Assembly: GCA_036489315.1 (NCBI GenBank)
Contig: DASXFZ010000064.1
Location: 1-40,584 of the forward strand
Length of the DNA stretch: 40,584 nucleotides
Source: Candidatus Cybelea sp.
GTDB lineage: Bacteria > Vulcanimicrobiota > Vulcanimicrobiia > Vulcanimicrobiales > Vulcanimicrobiaceae
Direction of reading: 5' to 3'
A model generated the notes under the pieces. The model saw only the letters and a program-made list of their open reading frames with translations, searched no databases and was not told the origin of the DNA. The first letter of the stretch is position 1, and every line of letters begins with the position of its first letter. Below are positions 15,707 through 24,929 of the stretch, one piece after another. A program made the translations under genes and the position numbers.

Positions 15707-17091
15707 GCGTTTGGATCGATCTCGCCAACCTCGTTGCGATCGCGCTCTTTATCTACGGGCTCCACGAGCTGAGCTCGCCGGCGACCGCGCGCCGGGGCAA
15801 TCGCTACGCCATGCTCGGAATGGCGATCGCGCTCGCCGGCATCCTCCTGCGAACCCAGGCGGTGGGCTGGCCGTCGGTCCTCGCGGGCGTCCTCATTGGC
15901 GGCGCAATCGGCATCTACGCGGCGCTCAAAGTGCGCATGACTGCGATGCCGCAAATGGTCGCGCTTTACAACGGGGCCGGCGGCGGAGCGGCCGCGCTCA
16001 TCTCGACCGTTGCATATTTCGTCGCCGGGTCGGGCGCCGGCCTCAACGGGGTCGTTTCCGTCTCTCTCGTGCTCTCGGCGATCATCGGCGCGATCAGCTT
16101 CTCCGGCTCGATCATCGCCTTTCTCAAACTGCAAGAGCTGATGACCGGCCGTCCGATCACCTATCCGGGGCAGCAGTTCGTCAACGGCATCGTTTTGCTC
16201 ACGATTCTGGGGCTGGGCGTATGGTTCGTCGCGACGCTGGGAGTCTTGCCGCTCTGGGCGTATCCATTGCTGCTGTTGGCCGCGCTGCTGCTCGGCGTTC
16301 TCTTCGTGCTGCCGATCGGCGGCGCCGACATGCCGGTCGTCATTTCGCTGCTCAACTCGTTTACGGGCGTAGCGGTGGCGATCACCGGCTTCGAGATCGA
16401 TTCGACCCTGCTGATCATCTGCGGCGCGCTCGTCGGCGCGAGCGGCACGATCTTGACGGTCGCGATGAGCCGCGCGATGAATCGCCCGCTCACCAACGTG
16501 TTGTTCGGCGCCTTCGGCTCGGCCGGCGGAACGGAATTGGCGGGCTCGAGCGGACCGCAGCAAATTCGCGCGACGAGCGCCGACGACGTCGCCGTCATGC
16601 TCGCCTACGCGTCCAAAGTGATCTTCGTGCCGGGCTACGGGATGGCGGTCGCCCAGGCCCAACACAGCGTCAAAGCGTTGGCCGACCAGCTAGAGAAACG
16701 CGGAGTGAAAGTCCTCTACGCGATCCATCCGGTCGCGGGGCGCATGCCGGGACACATGAACGTCCTGCTCGCCGAAGCAAACGTTCCCTACAATCAGCTG
16801 CTCGACATGGAGGACGTCAACGCGGAGTTTCCGACCGCCGACGTCGCGCTGGTTATCGGCGCGAACGACGTGACCAATCCCGCCGCCCGCAACGTCGCCA
16901 GCTCGCCGATCTACGGCATGCCGATCCTCGACGTCGACAAGGCGGCCAACGTCGTCGTTCTCAAACGCTCGATGCGGTCCGGCTTTGCAGGCATCGAGAA
17001 TCCACTCTACGAGATGGCCAACACGTCGATGCTCTTCGGCGACGCCAAAGCCTGCGTAGAAGGCTTAACGGCCGCCGTCAAAGCGGTGTAG
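15703..17091 (+). CDS. pntB: NAD(P) transhydrogenase subunit beta
   Basis: A 462-residue protein with an N-terminal membrane part of about eight to nine helices (domain II) and a C-terminal NADP(H)-binding domain III from about residue 285. Family signatures are clear: MPQMVALYNGAGGGAAALIS, PITYPGQQFVNGIV, SLLNSFTGVAVAITGFEI and, in domain III, GYGMAVAQAQHSVKAL, AIHPVAGRMPGHMNVLLAEA, VIGANDVTNPAAR and KRSMRSGFAG. With pntAA and pntAB it completes the three-gene transhydrogenase. The stop is followed by 60 bp before a convergent gene. Confidence 0.98.
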   Translation: MSVWIDLANLVAIALFIYGLHELSSPATARRGNRYAMLGMAIALAGILLRTQAVGWPSVLAGVLIGGAIGIYAALKVRMTAMPQMVALYNGAGGGAAALISTVAYFVAGSGAGLNGVVSVSLVLSAIIGAISFSGSIIAFLKLQELMTGRPITYPGQQFVNGIVLLTILGLGVWFVATLGVLPLWAYPLLLLAALLLGVLFVLPIGGADMPVVISLLNSFTGVAVAITGFEIDSTLLIICGALVGASGTILTVAMSRAMNRPLTNVLFGAFGSAGGTELAGSSGPQQIRATSADDVAVMLAYASKVIFVPGYGMAVAQAQHSVKALADQLEKRGVKVLYAIHPVAGRMPGHMNVLLAEANVPYNQLLDMEDVNAEFPTADVALVIGANDVTNPAARNVASSPIYGMPILDVDKAANVVVLKRSMRSGFAGIENPLYEMANTSMLFGDAKACVEGLTAAVKAV

Positions 17092-17151
17092 CAGGCCAGG
17101 ACCTCGGCGGCGCGGTGCGTTCCGGGAACGAGGCGCCCGGTGCGGTCGGGA

Positions 17152-17973
17152 TCATGACCCCGAGAAAGTAAAGCTGTCGTTTGAAAAGACGACGTGCGTG
17201 TGGGACGAGCTGATCCCGAGCACGCGGATACGAAAATCTGCTAGGCCGTCCTTCACGAGCCAGTTTCCGGCAACATCGCCGAGATGTAGTTCGAACGCGC
17301 CCGTAAAGCTGAGCGCTGAGTCCGCGCCCAGACGAAAATCCATCGTACAAAAACGCATGGTTCGCGTATCGACGATCACCGATGTGAGCGGATGACGACC
17401 TGGATCGCGCAGCGGCTTCAGGAGTAGTTTGTGGCCCGGTGCACCGTCCGAGCACGCGGCGGATCCGCCGTCGGTGATCTCGTACCCTCCGGGATCGATC
17501 GCCGTTACGGTTGCGATCGTTTGAAGTGCGTTCGGCGAGGCCGTTGGTACCGGCGACGGCGTCGCCGCTGGTTTACCGGAAGAGCTATCGCTGCCGGCGG
17601 ATGGACCGTCGAATCCGTACTTCATCCAGGCCGCTATGCCGTTCCACGTCGGGTTGAATAGCGGGATACGCACCGTACTTGGCGTCGCTCCAATCAGCGT
17701 TGTGACATCTCCGGTCGATGCCGAGTACTGCGAATCGAACTCTTCCGAGGACCTCATCCCGGCGCCGTATCCGATGGCAAGCCTCGCTTCCCCATGATAC
17801 GGCCGGACGTCGAACTTCATTCCGCTGGCGAATATCTTCGTACGATACTGCGCGGCCGACGGCTGCCGCGCCTCCCGGGTCGCGTGTAGCGCGTAGACGT
17901 AGTAAGCGGTTGCGGTCGTCGGCGCAGGCTGAGCGTCAGCCAGCAGTACCGAAAGAGTGAGAAAAGAAAGCAC
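17152..17973 (-). CDS. Secreted protein of unknown function
   Basis: A 273-residue protein with a short hydrophobic N-terminus (LSFLTLSVLLADAQP), probably a signal peptide. The mature part is beta-rich with a Ser/Pro/Ala linker (KPAATPSPVPTASP) at about residues 133-146 that separates two halves. The second half contains two cysteines (AACSD, RFCTMDF). No known domain is recognised. GTG 17973 is supported by GGAGG five bases upstream. The gene follows the serine hydrolase by 18 bp on the same strand and is probably expressed with it. Confidence 0.75.
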   Translation of the reverse strand: MLSFLTLSVLLADAQPAPTTATAYYVYALHATREARQPSAAQYRTKIFASGMKFDVRPYHGEARLAIGYGAGMRSSEEFDSQYSASTGDVTTLIGATPSTVRIPLFNPTWNGIAAWMKYGFDGPSAGSDSSSGKPAATPSPVPTASPNALQTIATVTAIDPGGYEITDGGSAACSDGAPGHKLLLKPLRDPGRHPLTSVIVDTRTMRFCTMDFRLGADSALSFTGAFELHLGDVAGNWLVKDGLADFRIRVLGISSSHTHVVFSNDSFTFSGS

Positions 17974-17991
17974 CTTTTCCTCCGGACCGGG

Positions 17992-19374
17992 CTACGGCTT
18001 GACGAGGGTTCCGAGTACGTTTAGGCCGTTCTGATGCAGCACCAGCGAGGTCACGCGGCCCGCGCGATCGAGAACGAACGTAATGCTTGCGTCGACTCCC
18101 GCGACCTTATAGCTCGTACCCGATTGCAGCGTTAGCTCAAATTGCGGCTGCTTCGTCGCTTGGCCGTAGAGTTTGCCGTTGTCTTCGAAGATCGTGATTG
18201 CGAATGTGGGCGAGAGTTGGTAAACGCCAACGTAGGGTGAGCTGCCGTGCGGCAGCACGGCCGGCGGCGGCGTCGCAATAACGGGCGAAGTAGGATTCGC
18301 TTCAGGCGCGAGCAGGTGTATGGCAAGGTCGTCGACGCGAAACTGGGCGACGTTTGCAAGGACGACGATTCCCGTCCCGCCGGCGCGGTCGAACCCGAGG
18401 AACGAGTGATAACCGCCGGTTTGGCCGTTATGCCACGTGATATGCGAGTTGACGTTGGTGAACCCGTTCAAACCGATCTTCATGAACGGCGCCAGGGTCG
18501 TGTCGCTGCGGGGCATTTGCGCGAAAGCCATTGCCGGACCCAGGCGTCCCGAGGGCGCATTCATGTTTGCCTTTAGGTACAGGAGCATATCGTGCACCGA
18601 TGAGTTGATCGCGCCCGCGCCGGCGAGCCCGGTAAGCGTCCAGGCGGGCGACGGCGTTAGACCTTGCGTGAACCCAGGCATGAGCCGCGCGCGAATCTGC
18701 GGGGTGATGGCGGCGCTCGTCTCGTTCACCCCGAGCGGTTTGAGTACGCCCGAACCCAGGAGCGACGCGTATTTCGTATGCGCGGCGTTCGAGAGCAGCG
18801 TTCCAAGCAAACCGACGCCGACGTTCGAGTACTCAAACGTAGCTCCCGGTGCTCGGGTGAGCGCGTAACTGCGCAGGAAATCATAAAGCTGCGCGGTTCC
18901 ATAGTCGGCATAGGGATCGCTCGGATTCGAAGGAGCGAAGTTCGTGGGCATCTCGGGCAATCCCGAGTTCTGCTCGGCGAGATTGAGCAGCGTGATCTGC
19001 TGACCTTTAAATGCGGGCGCATGGGCGCCGGCTGGGAGATACATGCCGATCGGATCGTCGAGACGAACCTTGCCGCTGCGCACCATCTCGGCCAACAGCG
19101 TCGCCGTAAACGTCTTGGTTATCGAACCGATCTGGAACTCCGTGGACGCATCGAGCGGCGGGGCGCCGGCGGGCGGCGTTCCGGCCGTGTAGACGTGCGT
19201 CACTCCGTGGTCCACAAGGCCGACGATAACCACTGCACCGGGCGCGGTCGCCACAAATGCGTCGAGCGAGCGTTGAATTTCTTGAGGCGAAGCGGGAGTA
19301 AGGGGGCCGGCCGCGCACGGTGCGAGCGAGATCGCAAAAGCCGCGGCCAGAAGAACGGAGATCCGCTTTTTCAT
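17992..19374 (-). CDS. Class C beta-lactamase-like serine hydrolase
   Basis: A 460-residue exported member of the beta-lactamase/penicillin-binding superfamily. The signal peptide is about residues 1-22. The nucleophile motif SxxK is SITK (FQIGSITKTFTA), the second motif is YSN (FEYSNVGVG) and the third is HNG (TWHNGQTGGYHSF). The C-terminal ~100 residues form a separate beta-barrel-like domain (YVGVYQLSPTFAITIFEDNGKLY), common in esterases and D-aminopeptidases of this family. Function may be esterase, DD-peptidase or beta-lactamase; sequence does not decide. It lies 24 bp after the RND pump gene on the same strand. No regulator of the AmpR type is present. Confidence 0.92.
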   Translation of the reverse strand: MKKRISVLLAAAFAISLAPCAAGPLTPASPQEIQRSLDAFVATAPGAVVIVGLVDHGVTHVYTAGTPPAGAPPLDASTEFQIGSITKTFTATLLAEMVRSGKVRLDDPIGMYLPAGAHAPAFKGQQITLLNLAEQNSGLPEMPTNFAPSNPSDPYADYGTAQLYDFLRSYALTRAPGATFEYSNVGVGLLGTLLSNAAHTKYASLLGSGVLKPLGVNETSAAITPQIRARLMPGFTQGLTPSPAWTLTGLAGAGAINSSVHDMLLYLKANMNAPSGRLGPAMAFAQMPRSDTTLAPFMKIGLNGFTNVNSHITWHNGQTGGYHSFLGFDRAGGTGIVVLANVAQFRVDDLAIHLLAPEANPTSPVIATPPPAVLPHGSSPYVGVYQLSPTFAITIFEDNGKLYGQATKQPQFELTLQSGTSYKVAGVDASITFVLDRAGRVTSLVLHQNGLNVLGTLVKP

Positions 19375-19398
19375 AGGCGCTGGTCTTGACGCGCCGGC

Positions 19399-22300
19399 CT
19401 ACCCTAACGAAGGGGTGGGCATTGGCGGGGGCGGCAAATCTTCTGGTGCAATCGGTTTCGGCTTGCGCTTTCGGTCGGTGAGTTCGATGACGATCACGTA
19501 GAGCACCGGCACTACGCCGAGGTTCATGACGAGCGAAACGAGCATACCGCCCAGTACCGCCGTGCCGAGCGAGATTCGGGATTGCGCGCCATCGCCGGTC
19601 GCAAACGCCAGCGGCAAGATGCCGAGAATGAAGGCGATCGACGTCATGAGGATCGGGCGAAGACGCGTGGCCGCCGCCTGCGTCACCGCCTGGATGTGGC
19701 TCGCGCCCTTCTCGCGGAGCTGATTGGCAAACTCGACGATCAGAATCGCGTTTTTGGCGGCCAACCCGATGAGCATGACATAACCGATTTGCGCGTAGAT
19801 GTCCGACGATGTAATTGGAATCGGTACGGGGTGGCCGGCGATCACCGAATGGATGATCTCGCTCGCCAGCTCGACGAGGCGCCGAAGGTAGATCGCGGAG
19901 ATGCCTCCCAGCAGGGCGAGCGGCACGGCGAGCATGATGACCAACGGCGTCGTCAAGCTCTCGTACTGAGCGACGAGGACGAGAAAGACGAAGAGGAGCC
20001 CCATACAAAAGACGATGATCGTCTGCGGGCCGCTCTGCACTTGCTGGCGCGCGATACCGCTCCAGTCGAACGCCATTCCTTTCGGTAGGTGCGCAGTGAC
20101 GATTTTCGCGATGGCGTTGAGCGCGTCGCCGGAGCTGGCACGCGATCCAGGCGACCCGTCGATTTCAAACGAGTTGTACTCGTTGAACCGCATGATCGCG
20201 ACATTGTCCGTAATGTAACCGGTGTGCAGGAACTCGCTGACCGGCATCATGTTGCCCGAAGTATTGGCGACGTAGATACGGGAGAGATCGCTCGGCGACG
20301 TGCGCTGGCCGGCCTTCGCCTGGACGAGCACTTGGTACGAACGCGTTCCGTAGTCGAAGAAGTTTACCAGCGACACGCCGGTCGTCGCTCCGATCGTATC
20401 GAAGAACGCCTGCGGCGTGACGCCGAATGCAAGCGCTTTCGAACGATCGAACTTCGTTGCCAGATACTGTCCGGTCAGGATCGTCGGGATACGAACCTGC
20501 GAGAGCGCGGGGTCCTTCTTGGCGTCGGCCAAAATCGCGCTGCCGACCTTGTTCAGCGCCGGCAACCCGAGGTTGTCGATATCCTGGATCTCGATCGCGA
20601 ATCCGCCGGTCGTTCCCAATCCCGGAATCGCGGGGGGATTGGCGGGCAGCGCGGTGACGCCGGCAACCTTCGCGAACTGGGTGTAGAACTGATACTGCAG
20701 CGCGAGCGCGGAGTTTGCGACGCCCCCGCGTTGGGAGAGCGGCTTGAGCTGGACGAACATCGTCGCCTGGTTCGAGCTGTTGTTGGCAAAGCCGAAGCCG
20801 ATACCGCTGGTCACCGCTTCGACCTGCGGCATCGCGAGCATCATCTTCTCGAGCCGTTTCACCGCGGCCGTCGTCTGATCCATCGAGGCCGCAACCGGCA
20901 GCGTCACCAGCACGTAGAGCAGGCTCTGGTCTTCGGCCGGAATGAAGCCCTGGGGCGTTATCTCGAACATCACGCCGAGCAGAACGAGCCCAAGCACGAA
21001 GACGCCGACCACGAGCTTACGGCGCGCAATCAGCCGCGGGACGAGCCCCTCGTACCACTGGGTAAGCGCGCGCAGCCTGCCTTCGAACCACAGCATGAAG
21101 TGATTCTTCGTCGTCTCGCTGCCGTGCACGATCTCGTAGGCAAGAACGGGAGCGAGGGTCAGCGCCGTAAAGAGCGAGATGGCGATAGAGGCGGCCATCG
21201 TCAGCGCAAACTGCTGGTAGAGCAAACCGGTAGTGCCGGGAAGCAGCGCTACCGGAATGAAGACCGACATCAGGACCAGCGAGGTCGCCAAAACTGCGCC
21301 CGAGATTTCTTTCATCGCCCGGACCGTCGCGTCAAAGGGGCTCGCCTTGTCGTCGACGATGTGGCGTACGATGTTCTCCAGCACGACGATCGCGTCGTCG
21401 ACGACCAGGCCGGTCGCCAGCGTCAAACCAAAGAGCGTTAGAGTGTTGATGGAAAAACCGAGCAGCTTCATCGCCGCAAACGTTCCGATCAACGAGACCG
21501 GGATCGTGATCGCAGGAATCAGCGTACTGCGCCAGTTTTGCAGGAACAAGAAGATGACGAGGACGACCAGGACGATCGCAATCAGCAGCGTGATGACGAC
21601 TTCTTTGATCGAGGCCCGTACGAAATCGGAGGTATCGAAGGCGATGCTGTAGCCGATCCCGCCGGGAAACCGCTCTGCCAGCCGCGCCATCGTCGCGCGA
21701 ACGTTCGTAGAGATCTGCAGCGAGTTAGCGGTCGGCTCGCCTTGAATCGCCAAAACGACGGCGGTTTGCCCGCTATAGCGCGCCGAGGTGACGTAGTTCT
21801 GCGCGCCCAGTTGAACGTCGGCGACGTCGCCCAAGCGCAGATACCCGCCGTTTGGTTGAGCGGCGATGACGATCTGCTTGAACTCCTGCGCCGACTGCAA
21901 GCGCCCGTTGATCTGAATCGGTATCTGAAACGGCTGCGAACCGCTCGTCGGCGGCTGGCCGATCGCGCCCGGCGCAACGTCGGCGTTGTTGTTTTGGATT
22001 GCATTCAGTACGGTGTCGAGCGAGATTCCGTTGGACTGCAGCTTGTGAGGGTCGACCCAAACGCGCATCCCGTAGGTCCGGTCCCCCAGCACTTCGACCT
22101 GACCGACGCCGGGAATTCGCTTGAGTTCTTCGATTACGTTGAGGTCGGCGTAGTTGCTTACCGCGACGTCGGTGACGGCCGAGCTCGTCGAGAGCATCGC
22201 GACCGCGATCGTGATGTTGCCCGAACTCTTCGTGACGGAGACGCCGTAGTTTTGGACGGCCGGCGGGAGTTGGGCCAGCGTTAGGTCGACGCCGTGCTGG

Positions 22301-22620
22301 ACGTTGGTCTGGTCGATCGTGGGATTCGTTCCGAGGGCGAAGGTACAGGTGATGACGCTCGTGCCGTTGGCGCTCGAATAGGATTGCATGTACTGGAGCC
22401 CGTCCGCGCCGTTGATGTTGATCTCCAGCGGCGTCGTCACCGAACGCATCACCATCGCCGCGCTCGCGCCGGGGTATTGCGACGTGACCGTAACGGTCGG
22501 CGGCGAGATCTGCGGGTACTGCGCGATCGGCAGCGTCGGGATCGTCACCAGGCCCGCCAGCAGCACGACGAAACTGAGCACCCCAGCAAAATGCGGGCGC
22601 CGTAGGAAGAACTCGATCAC
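19399..22620 (-). CDS. RND-family (HAE1/AcrB-like) efflux transporter
   Basis: A 1073-residue inner-membrane pump of the AcrB/MexB type, which exports hydrophobic drugs using protons. N-terminal helix FFLRRPHFAGVLSFV, then LPIAQYPQISPPTVTV and YPGASAAMV, typical of HAE1. The proton relay is present: Asp-Asp in TGLVVDDAIVVLEN (TM4) and Lys in GLAAKNAILIVEFA. Between the TM10 end and TM11 there are about 27 extra residues compared with AcrB (VELASEIIHSVIAGHPVPI), giving the greater length. No membrane fusion protein or TolC-type gene adjoins it. The start is GTG 22620, without SD. A putative operon follows with the serine hydrolase and an unknown secreted protein. Confidence 0.96.
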   Translation of the reverse strand: MIEFFLRRPHFAGVLSFVVLLAGLVTIPTLPIAQYPQISPPTVTVTSQYPGASAAMVMRSVTTPLEININGADGLQYMQSYSSANGTSVITCTFALGTNPTIDQTNVQHGVDLTLAQLPPAVQNYGVSVTKSSGNITIAVAMLSTSSAVTDVAVSNYADLNVIEELKRIPGVGQVEVLGDRTYGMRVWVDPHKLQSNGISLDTVLNAIQNNNADVAPGAIGQPPTSGSQPFQIPIQINGRLQSAQEFKQIVIAAQPNGGYLRLGDVADVQLGAQNYVTSARYSGQTAVVLAIQGEPTANSLQISTNVRATMARLAERFPGGIGYSIAFDTSDFVRASIKEVVITLLIAIVLVVLVIFLFLQNWRSTLIPAITIPVSLIGTFAAMKLLGFSINTLTLFGLTLATGLVVDDAIVVLENIVRHIVDDKASPFDATVRAMKEISGAVLATSLVLMSVFIPVALLPGTTGLLYQQFALTMAASIAISLFTALTLAPVLAYEIVHGSETTKNHFMLWFEGRLRALTQWYEGLVPRLIARRKLVVGVFVLGLVLLGVMFEITPQGFIPAEDQSLLYVLVTLPVAASMDQTTAAVKRLEKMMLAMPQVEAVTSGIGFGFANNSSNQATMFVQLKPLSQRGGVANSALALQYQFYTQFAKVAGVTALPANPPAIPGLGTTGGFAIEIQDIDNLGLPALNKVGSAILADAKKDPALSQVRIPTILTGQYLATKFDRSKALAFGVTPQAFFDTIGATTGVSLVNFFDYGTRSYQVLVQAKAGQRTSPSDLSRIYVANTSGNMMPVSEFLHTGYITDNVAIMRFNEYNSFEIDGSPGSRASSGDALNAIAKIVTAHLPKGMAFDWSGIARQQVQSGPQTIIVFCMGLLFVFLVLVAQYESLTTPLVIMLAVPLALLGGISAIYLRRLVELASEIIHSVIAGHPVPIPITSSDIYAQIGYVMLIGLAAKNAILIVEFANQLREKGASHIQAVTQAAATRLRPILMTSIAFILGILPLAFATGDGAQSRISLGTAVLGGMLVSLVMNLGVVPVLYVIVIELTDRKRKPKPIAPEDLPPPPMPTPSLG

Positions 22621-22702
22621 GACGGCGCTACGCCCGCGGCGGCTTCCACTCCGAAACGAGCGTTCGGACGCCGCCTCATCGAATCCCTGGCACGCCGCCG
22701 CC

Positions 22703-24376
22703 TTATGGTTTGGCCGGCTTATCCGCTACGCGCCAGCCGTACGCGTTCCACGTCGGAAGAAACGCGTTCGGTGCAAAGCCCTGCAGGCGCTTGCGATACG
22801 CATAGACGTACGCGGCGTTGAAGAGGTAGAGAATCGGGACCTGATCGGCGACGATGCCGGCGATTTGCCGATAGGCTCGCTTGCGCTCTGCACGAGCGGT
22901 CGTGGACAGGGCCTCTCGCTCCAAACGATCGACCCGCGCGCTGCACCAGCGCATGTAGTTCGACGGCGCCCCGCAGCGCAGGACCCACGAGTCATCCGGA
23001 TCGGCTCCCATGGTCCACGGCACGTACGCCAGGTCGAAGTTGCCCGAGGCCAGCACGCCCGTCTGTGGTAAGAAAAGCTGCGCGTTGCTGACCGACTTGA
23101 CGATTACGTCGACGCCGCGTTCGCGCAGCGCCGCGGCGACCGCGGTCGCCACCCGGACTCCGGTCGTCGTTTCGACGAACTGCACGTAGACGAGGCGCAG
23201 GATCTTTCCGCCGCGCCGGCGCCACCCGTCGGCCGAGCGCGGCCAGCCGGCCTCGTCGAAGAGATGGTCGGCTCGCGCCGGGTCGTACGCCGGCTCCCGC
23301 ACCGAGGCGTCGAAGGCCCACGAGAAACGCGGCTGCAGCATGTTGGCGACGGGATAGAGCCCGAGGGTGATCTTTCGCGAAATGGCTTCACGATCGATCG
23401 ACATCGCAAGCGCGCGGCGCATTCGGACGTCGTCCAGCGGTGCGTGCGCCGTGTTGAGCGCCAGGCCGGCAACGACGGCCGTCGACACGGTCGTGAAATC
23501 GAGCGACGCGTCGCCGCGCACGATCGAGAGCTGCGCCGGCGCCAGCAGGTTCCAGTCGAGCTCGCCCGATTGCAGGAGCAGCAGGTTCGTCGAGGGATCC
23601 GGGACGCTGCGAACGACGAGTTGGGCAACGGCCGGCTTTCCTCGCCAATAGCGAGGATTTGCCGCGTATCGCATCCCTTCGCCGCGTCGCCAGGAAACGA
23701 AGGTGAACGGCCCGTCTCCGACGCTGGGATCGGCATTGAAGGCCGCGCGCGACAGCGGTGACTGCGAACGCAAGACGTGCTCGGGGAGGACGAACTGGGG
23801 CGAAAAGCCGTACGAAAAATAGGAAGTCGCCGCGGGCGCCCACGCGCGTCTCAAATGGAACACGACCCGCAGAGGCCCGATCGCATAGGCGCGGTCGATG
23901 AGGTCGTAGCCTTCGTGCGAGCGCACCGGATTTCGGGGATCCGCTATGGCGTGCAGCGTGAAGAGGACGTCTTTTGCGCTGACCGGCACTCCGTCGCTCC
24001 AGCGCACGCCGCGCCGAAGCTCGTAGCGAATCGTGCGGCCGTCGGCGGAAAGCCCGCCGTTGCGCCGCGTGGGGATGCGCTCGAGCAGCGCGGGGACCGG
24101 GCGCCCCCGCGGGTCGAGGTCGACGAAGGGCTCGAAGGCTAGGCGCGCGACCTGCTGCTCGACCGAAGCTGCGTCCGGGCTCGTAAAGAGCGGGTTGAGA
24201 TTGCGCGGGTCGGCCGCCAGATCGAAGCGGACCTCCCCGGCAGGTGCCCGGCCGCCTTGCCGATAGCAACCGCTCGGGCCGGCCAGCAAGGTTGCTAACA
24301 AAGCCAGGGTCCACATGGGGGTTGCGGCGAATGGATTCCTGGTGTTATGCTTCTTGGGCCGACGATTGTTCGGCAA
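22703..24376 (-). CDS. ABC transporter substrate-binding lipoprotein (SBP family 5)
   Basis: A 557-residue oligopeptide/nickel-type binding protein. The N-terminus has a basic region, a hydrophobic stretch and a lipobox ending in GPSGC around residue 37. Family 5 features: DPRNLNPLFTSPDA, FEPFVDLDPRGRPVPALLE, then the YELRRGVRWSDGVPVSAKDVLFTL signature, and GDGPFTFVSWRRGEGMRY. These proteins deliver peptides to DppBCDF/OppBCDF permeases. No permease or ATPase gene adjoins it, so it is an orphan. The TTG start at 24376 has AGGAG eight bases upstream. It is divergent from the Lrp-type regulator with only 20 bp between the starts, so they may share control. Confidence 0.93.
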   Translation of the reverse strand: MPNNRRPKKHNTRNPFAATPMWTLALLATLLAGPSGCYRQGGRAPAGEVRFDLAADPRNLNPLFTSPDAASVEQQVARLAFEPFVDLDPRGRPVPALLERIPTRRNGGLSADGRTIRYELRRGVRWSDGVPVSAKDVLFTLHAIADPRNPVRSHEGYDLIDRAYAIGPLRVVFHLRRAWAPAATSYFSYGFSPQFVLPEHVLRSQSPLSRAAFNADPSVGDGPFTFVSWRRGEGMRYAANPRYWRGKPAVAQLVVRSVPDPSTNLLLLQSGELDWNLLAPAQLSIVRGDASLDFTTVSTAVVAGLALNTAHAPLDDVRMRRALAMSIDREAISRKITLGLYPVANMLQPRFSWAFDASVREPAYDPARADHLFDEAGWPRSADGWRRRGGKILRLVYVQFVETTTGVRVATAVAAALRERGVDVIVKSVSNAQLFLPQTGVLASGNFDLAYVPWTMGADPDDSWVLRCGAPSNYMRWCSARVDRLEREALSTTARAERKRAYRQIAGIVADQVPILYLFNAAYVYAYRKRLQGFAPNAFLPTWNAYGWRVADKPAKP

Positions 24377-24396
24377 ACTAGCAACTCCTATCGAAT

Positions 24397-24870
24397 ATGA
24401 TTTCTACCACTGATTCGCTCGACGAGCTCGACCTTCGCCTCCTCGACGCGTTGCAGCGCAACGCGCGATCGACCTTCGCCGAACTCGGGACGATCGTCGG
24501 GCTGCGGCCTCCTGCCGTGCACGATCGCGTAAAGCGGCTCGAGCAGCGCGGCTACATTCGCGGCTACGGGGCAAAACTCGATCCGGCCGCGCTCGGCCTC
24601 AACCTCACCGCGTTTATCAGCTGCTACACGTCGCCCGATTGCGCTTACGAAGATTTTACACGCATCTTGAGCGAGATGCCGGAGGTCTGCGAAGTGCACT
24701 CGGTCGCCGGAGAAGAGAGCTTCATCTGCAAAGTGGCGACGCGTTCGACGCAGCATCTCGACGAACTCTTAGCCCGCCTGAAAGCGACCCCCGGAATGGC
24801 CCGCACCCGCACGACGATCGTTCTGGGAATGCCTTTCGATCGCGGCGGCGTTACGGTCGTCACGCGATGA
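24397..24870 (+). CDS. Lrp/AsnC family transcriptional regulator
   Basis: A 157-residue feast/famine regulator. Helix-turn-helix at about residues 10-55 (LDLRLLDALQRNARSTFAELG, then PPAVHDRVKRLEQRGYI) and the RAM ligand-binding domain at about 65-150 (LTAFISCYTS, MPEVCEVHSVAGEESFICKV, LLARLKATPGMARTRTTIVL). Such proteins bind amino acids and often control the neighbouring gene. Next to it is lysine 2,3-aminomutase, separated by 59 bp that hold a tandem palindromic repeat; lysine or a related amino acid is a plausible effector (inference). No SD is seen before the ATG. Confidence 0.95.
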   Translation: MISTTDSLDELDLRLLDALQRNARSTFAELGTIVGLRPPAVHDRVKRLEQRGYIRGYGAKLDPAALGLNLTAFISCYTSPDCAYEDFTRILSEMPEVCEVHSVAGEESFICKVATRSTQHLDELLARLKATPGMARTRTTIVLGMPFDRGGVTVVTR

Positions 24871-24903
24871 TCATCGGCAACTTCGATGATCATCGGCAAC
24901 TTC
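24866..24903. repeat. Tandem 19-bp repeat with palindrome, between lrp and kamA
   Basis: Two exact, abutting 19-base copies (24866-24884 and 24885-24903). Each starts with the perfect palindrome GATGATCATC. The first copy covers the stop codon of the Lrp-type gene, and the second ends 27 bases before the kamA ATG. Tandem palindromes of this kind are typical operator sites for dimeric regulators. Binding by the adjacent Lrp/AsnC protein is a reasonable guess, not shown. Confidence 0.6.
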
Positions 24904-24929
24904 AACGAAACCTACGCAAGGAACGCTCA

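Noticed and set aside
15298-16665. 455-codon minus-strand frame across the pnt genes
   Set aside because: Fully antisense to pntAB/pntB and charged, repetitive composition.
20089-21441. 450-codon plus-strand frame opposite the RND pump
   Set aside because: Antisense to the RND gene, very Arg/His/Asp-rich, no family pattern.
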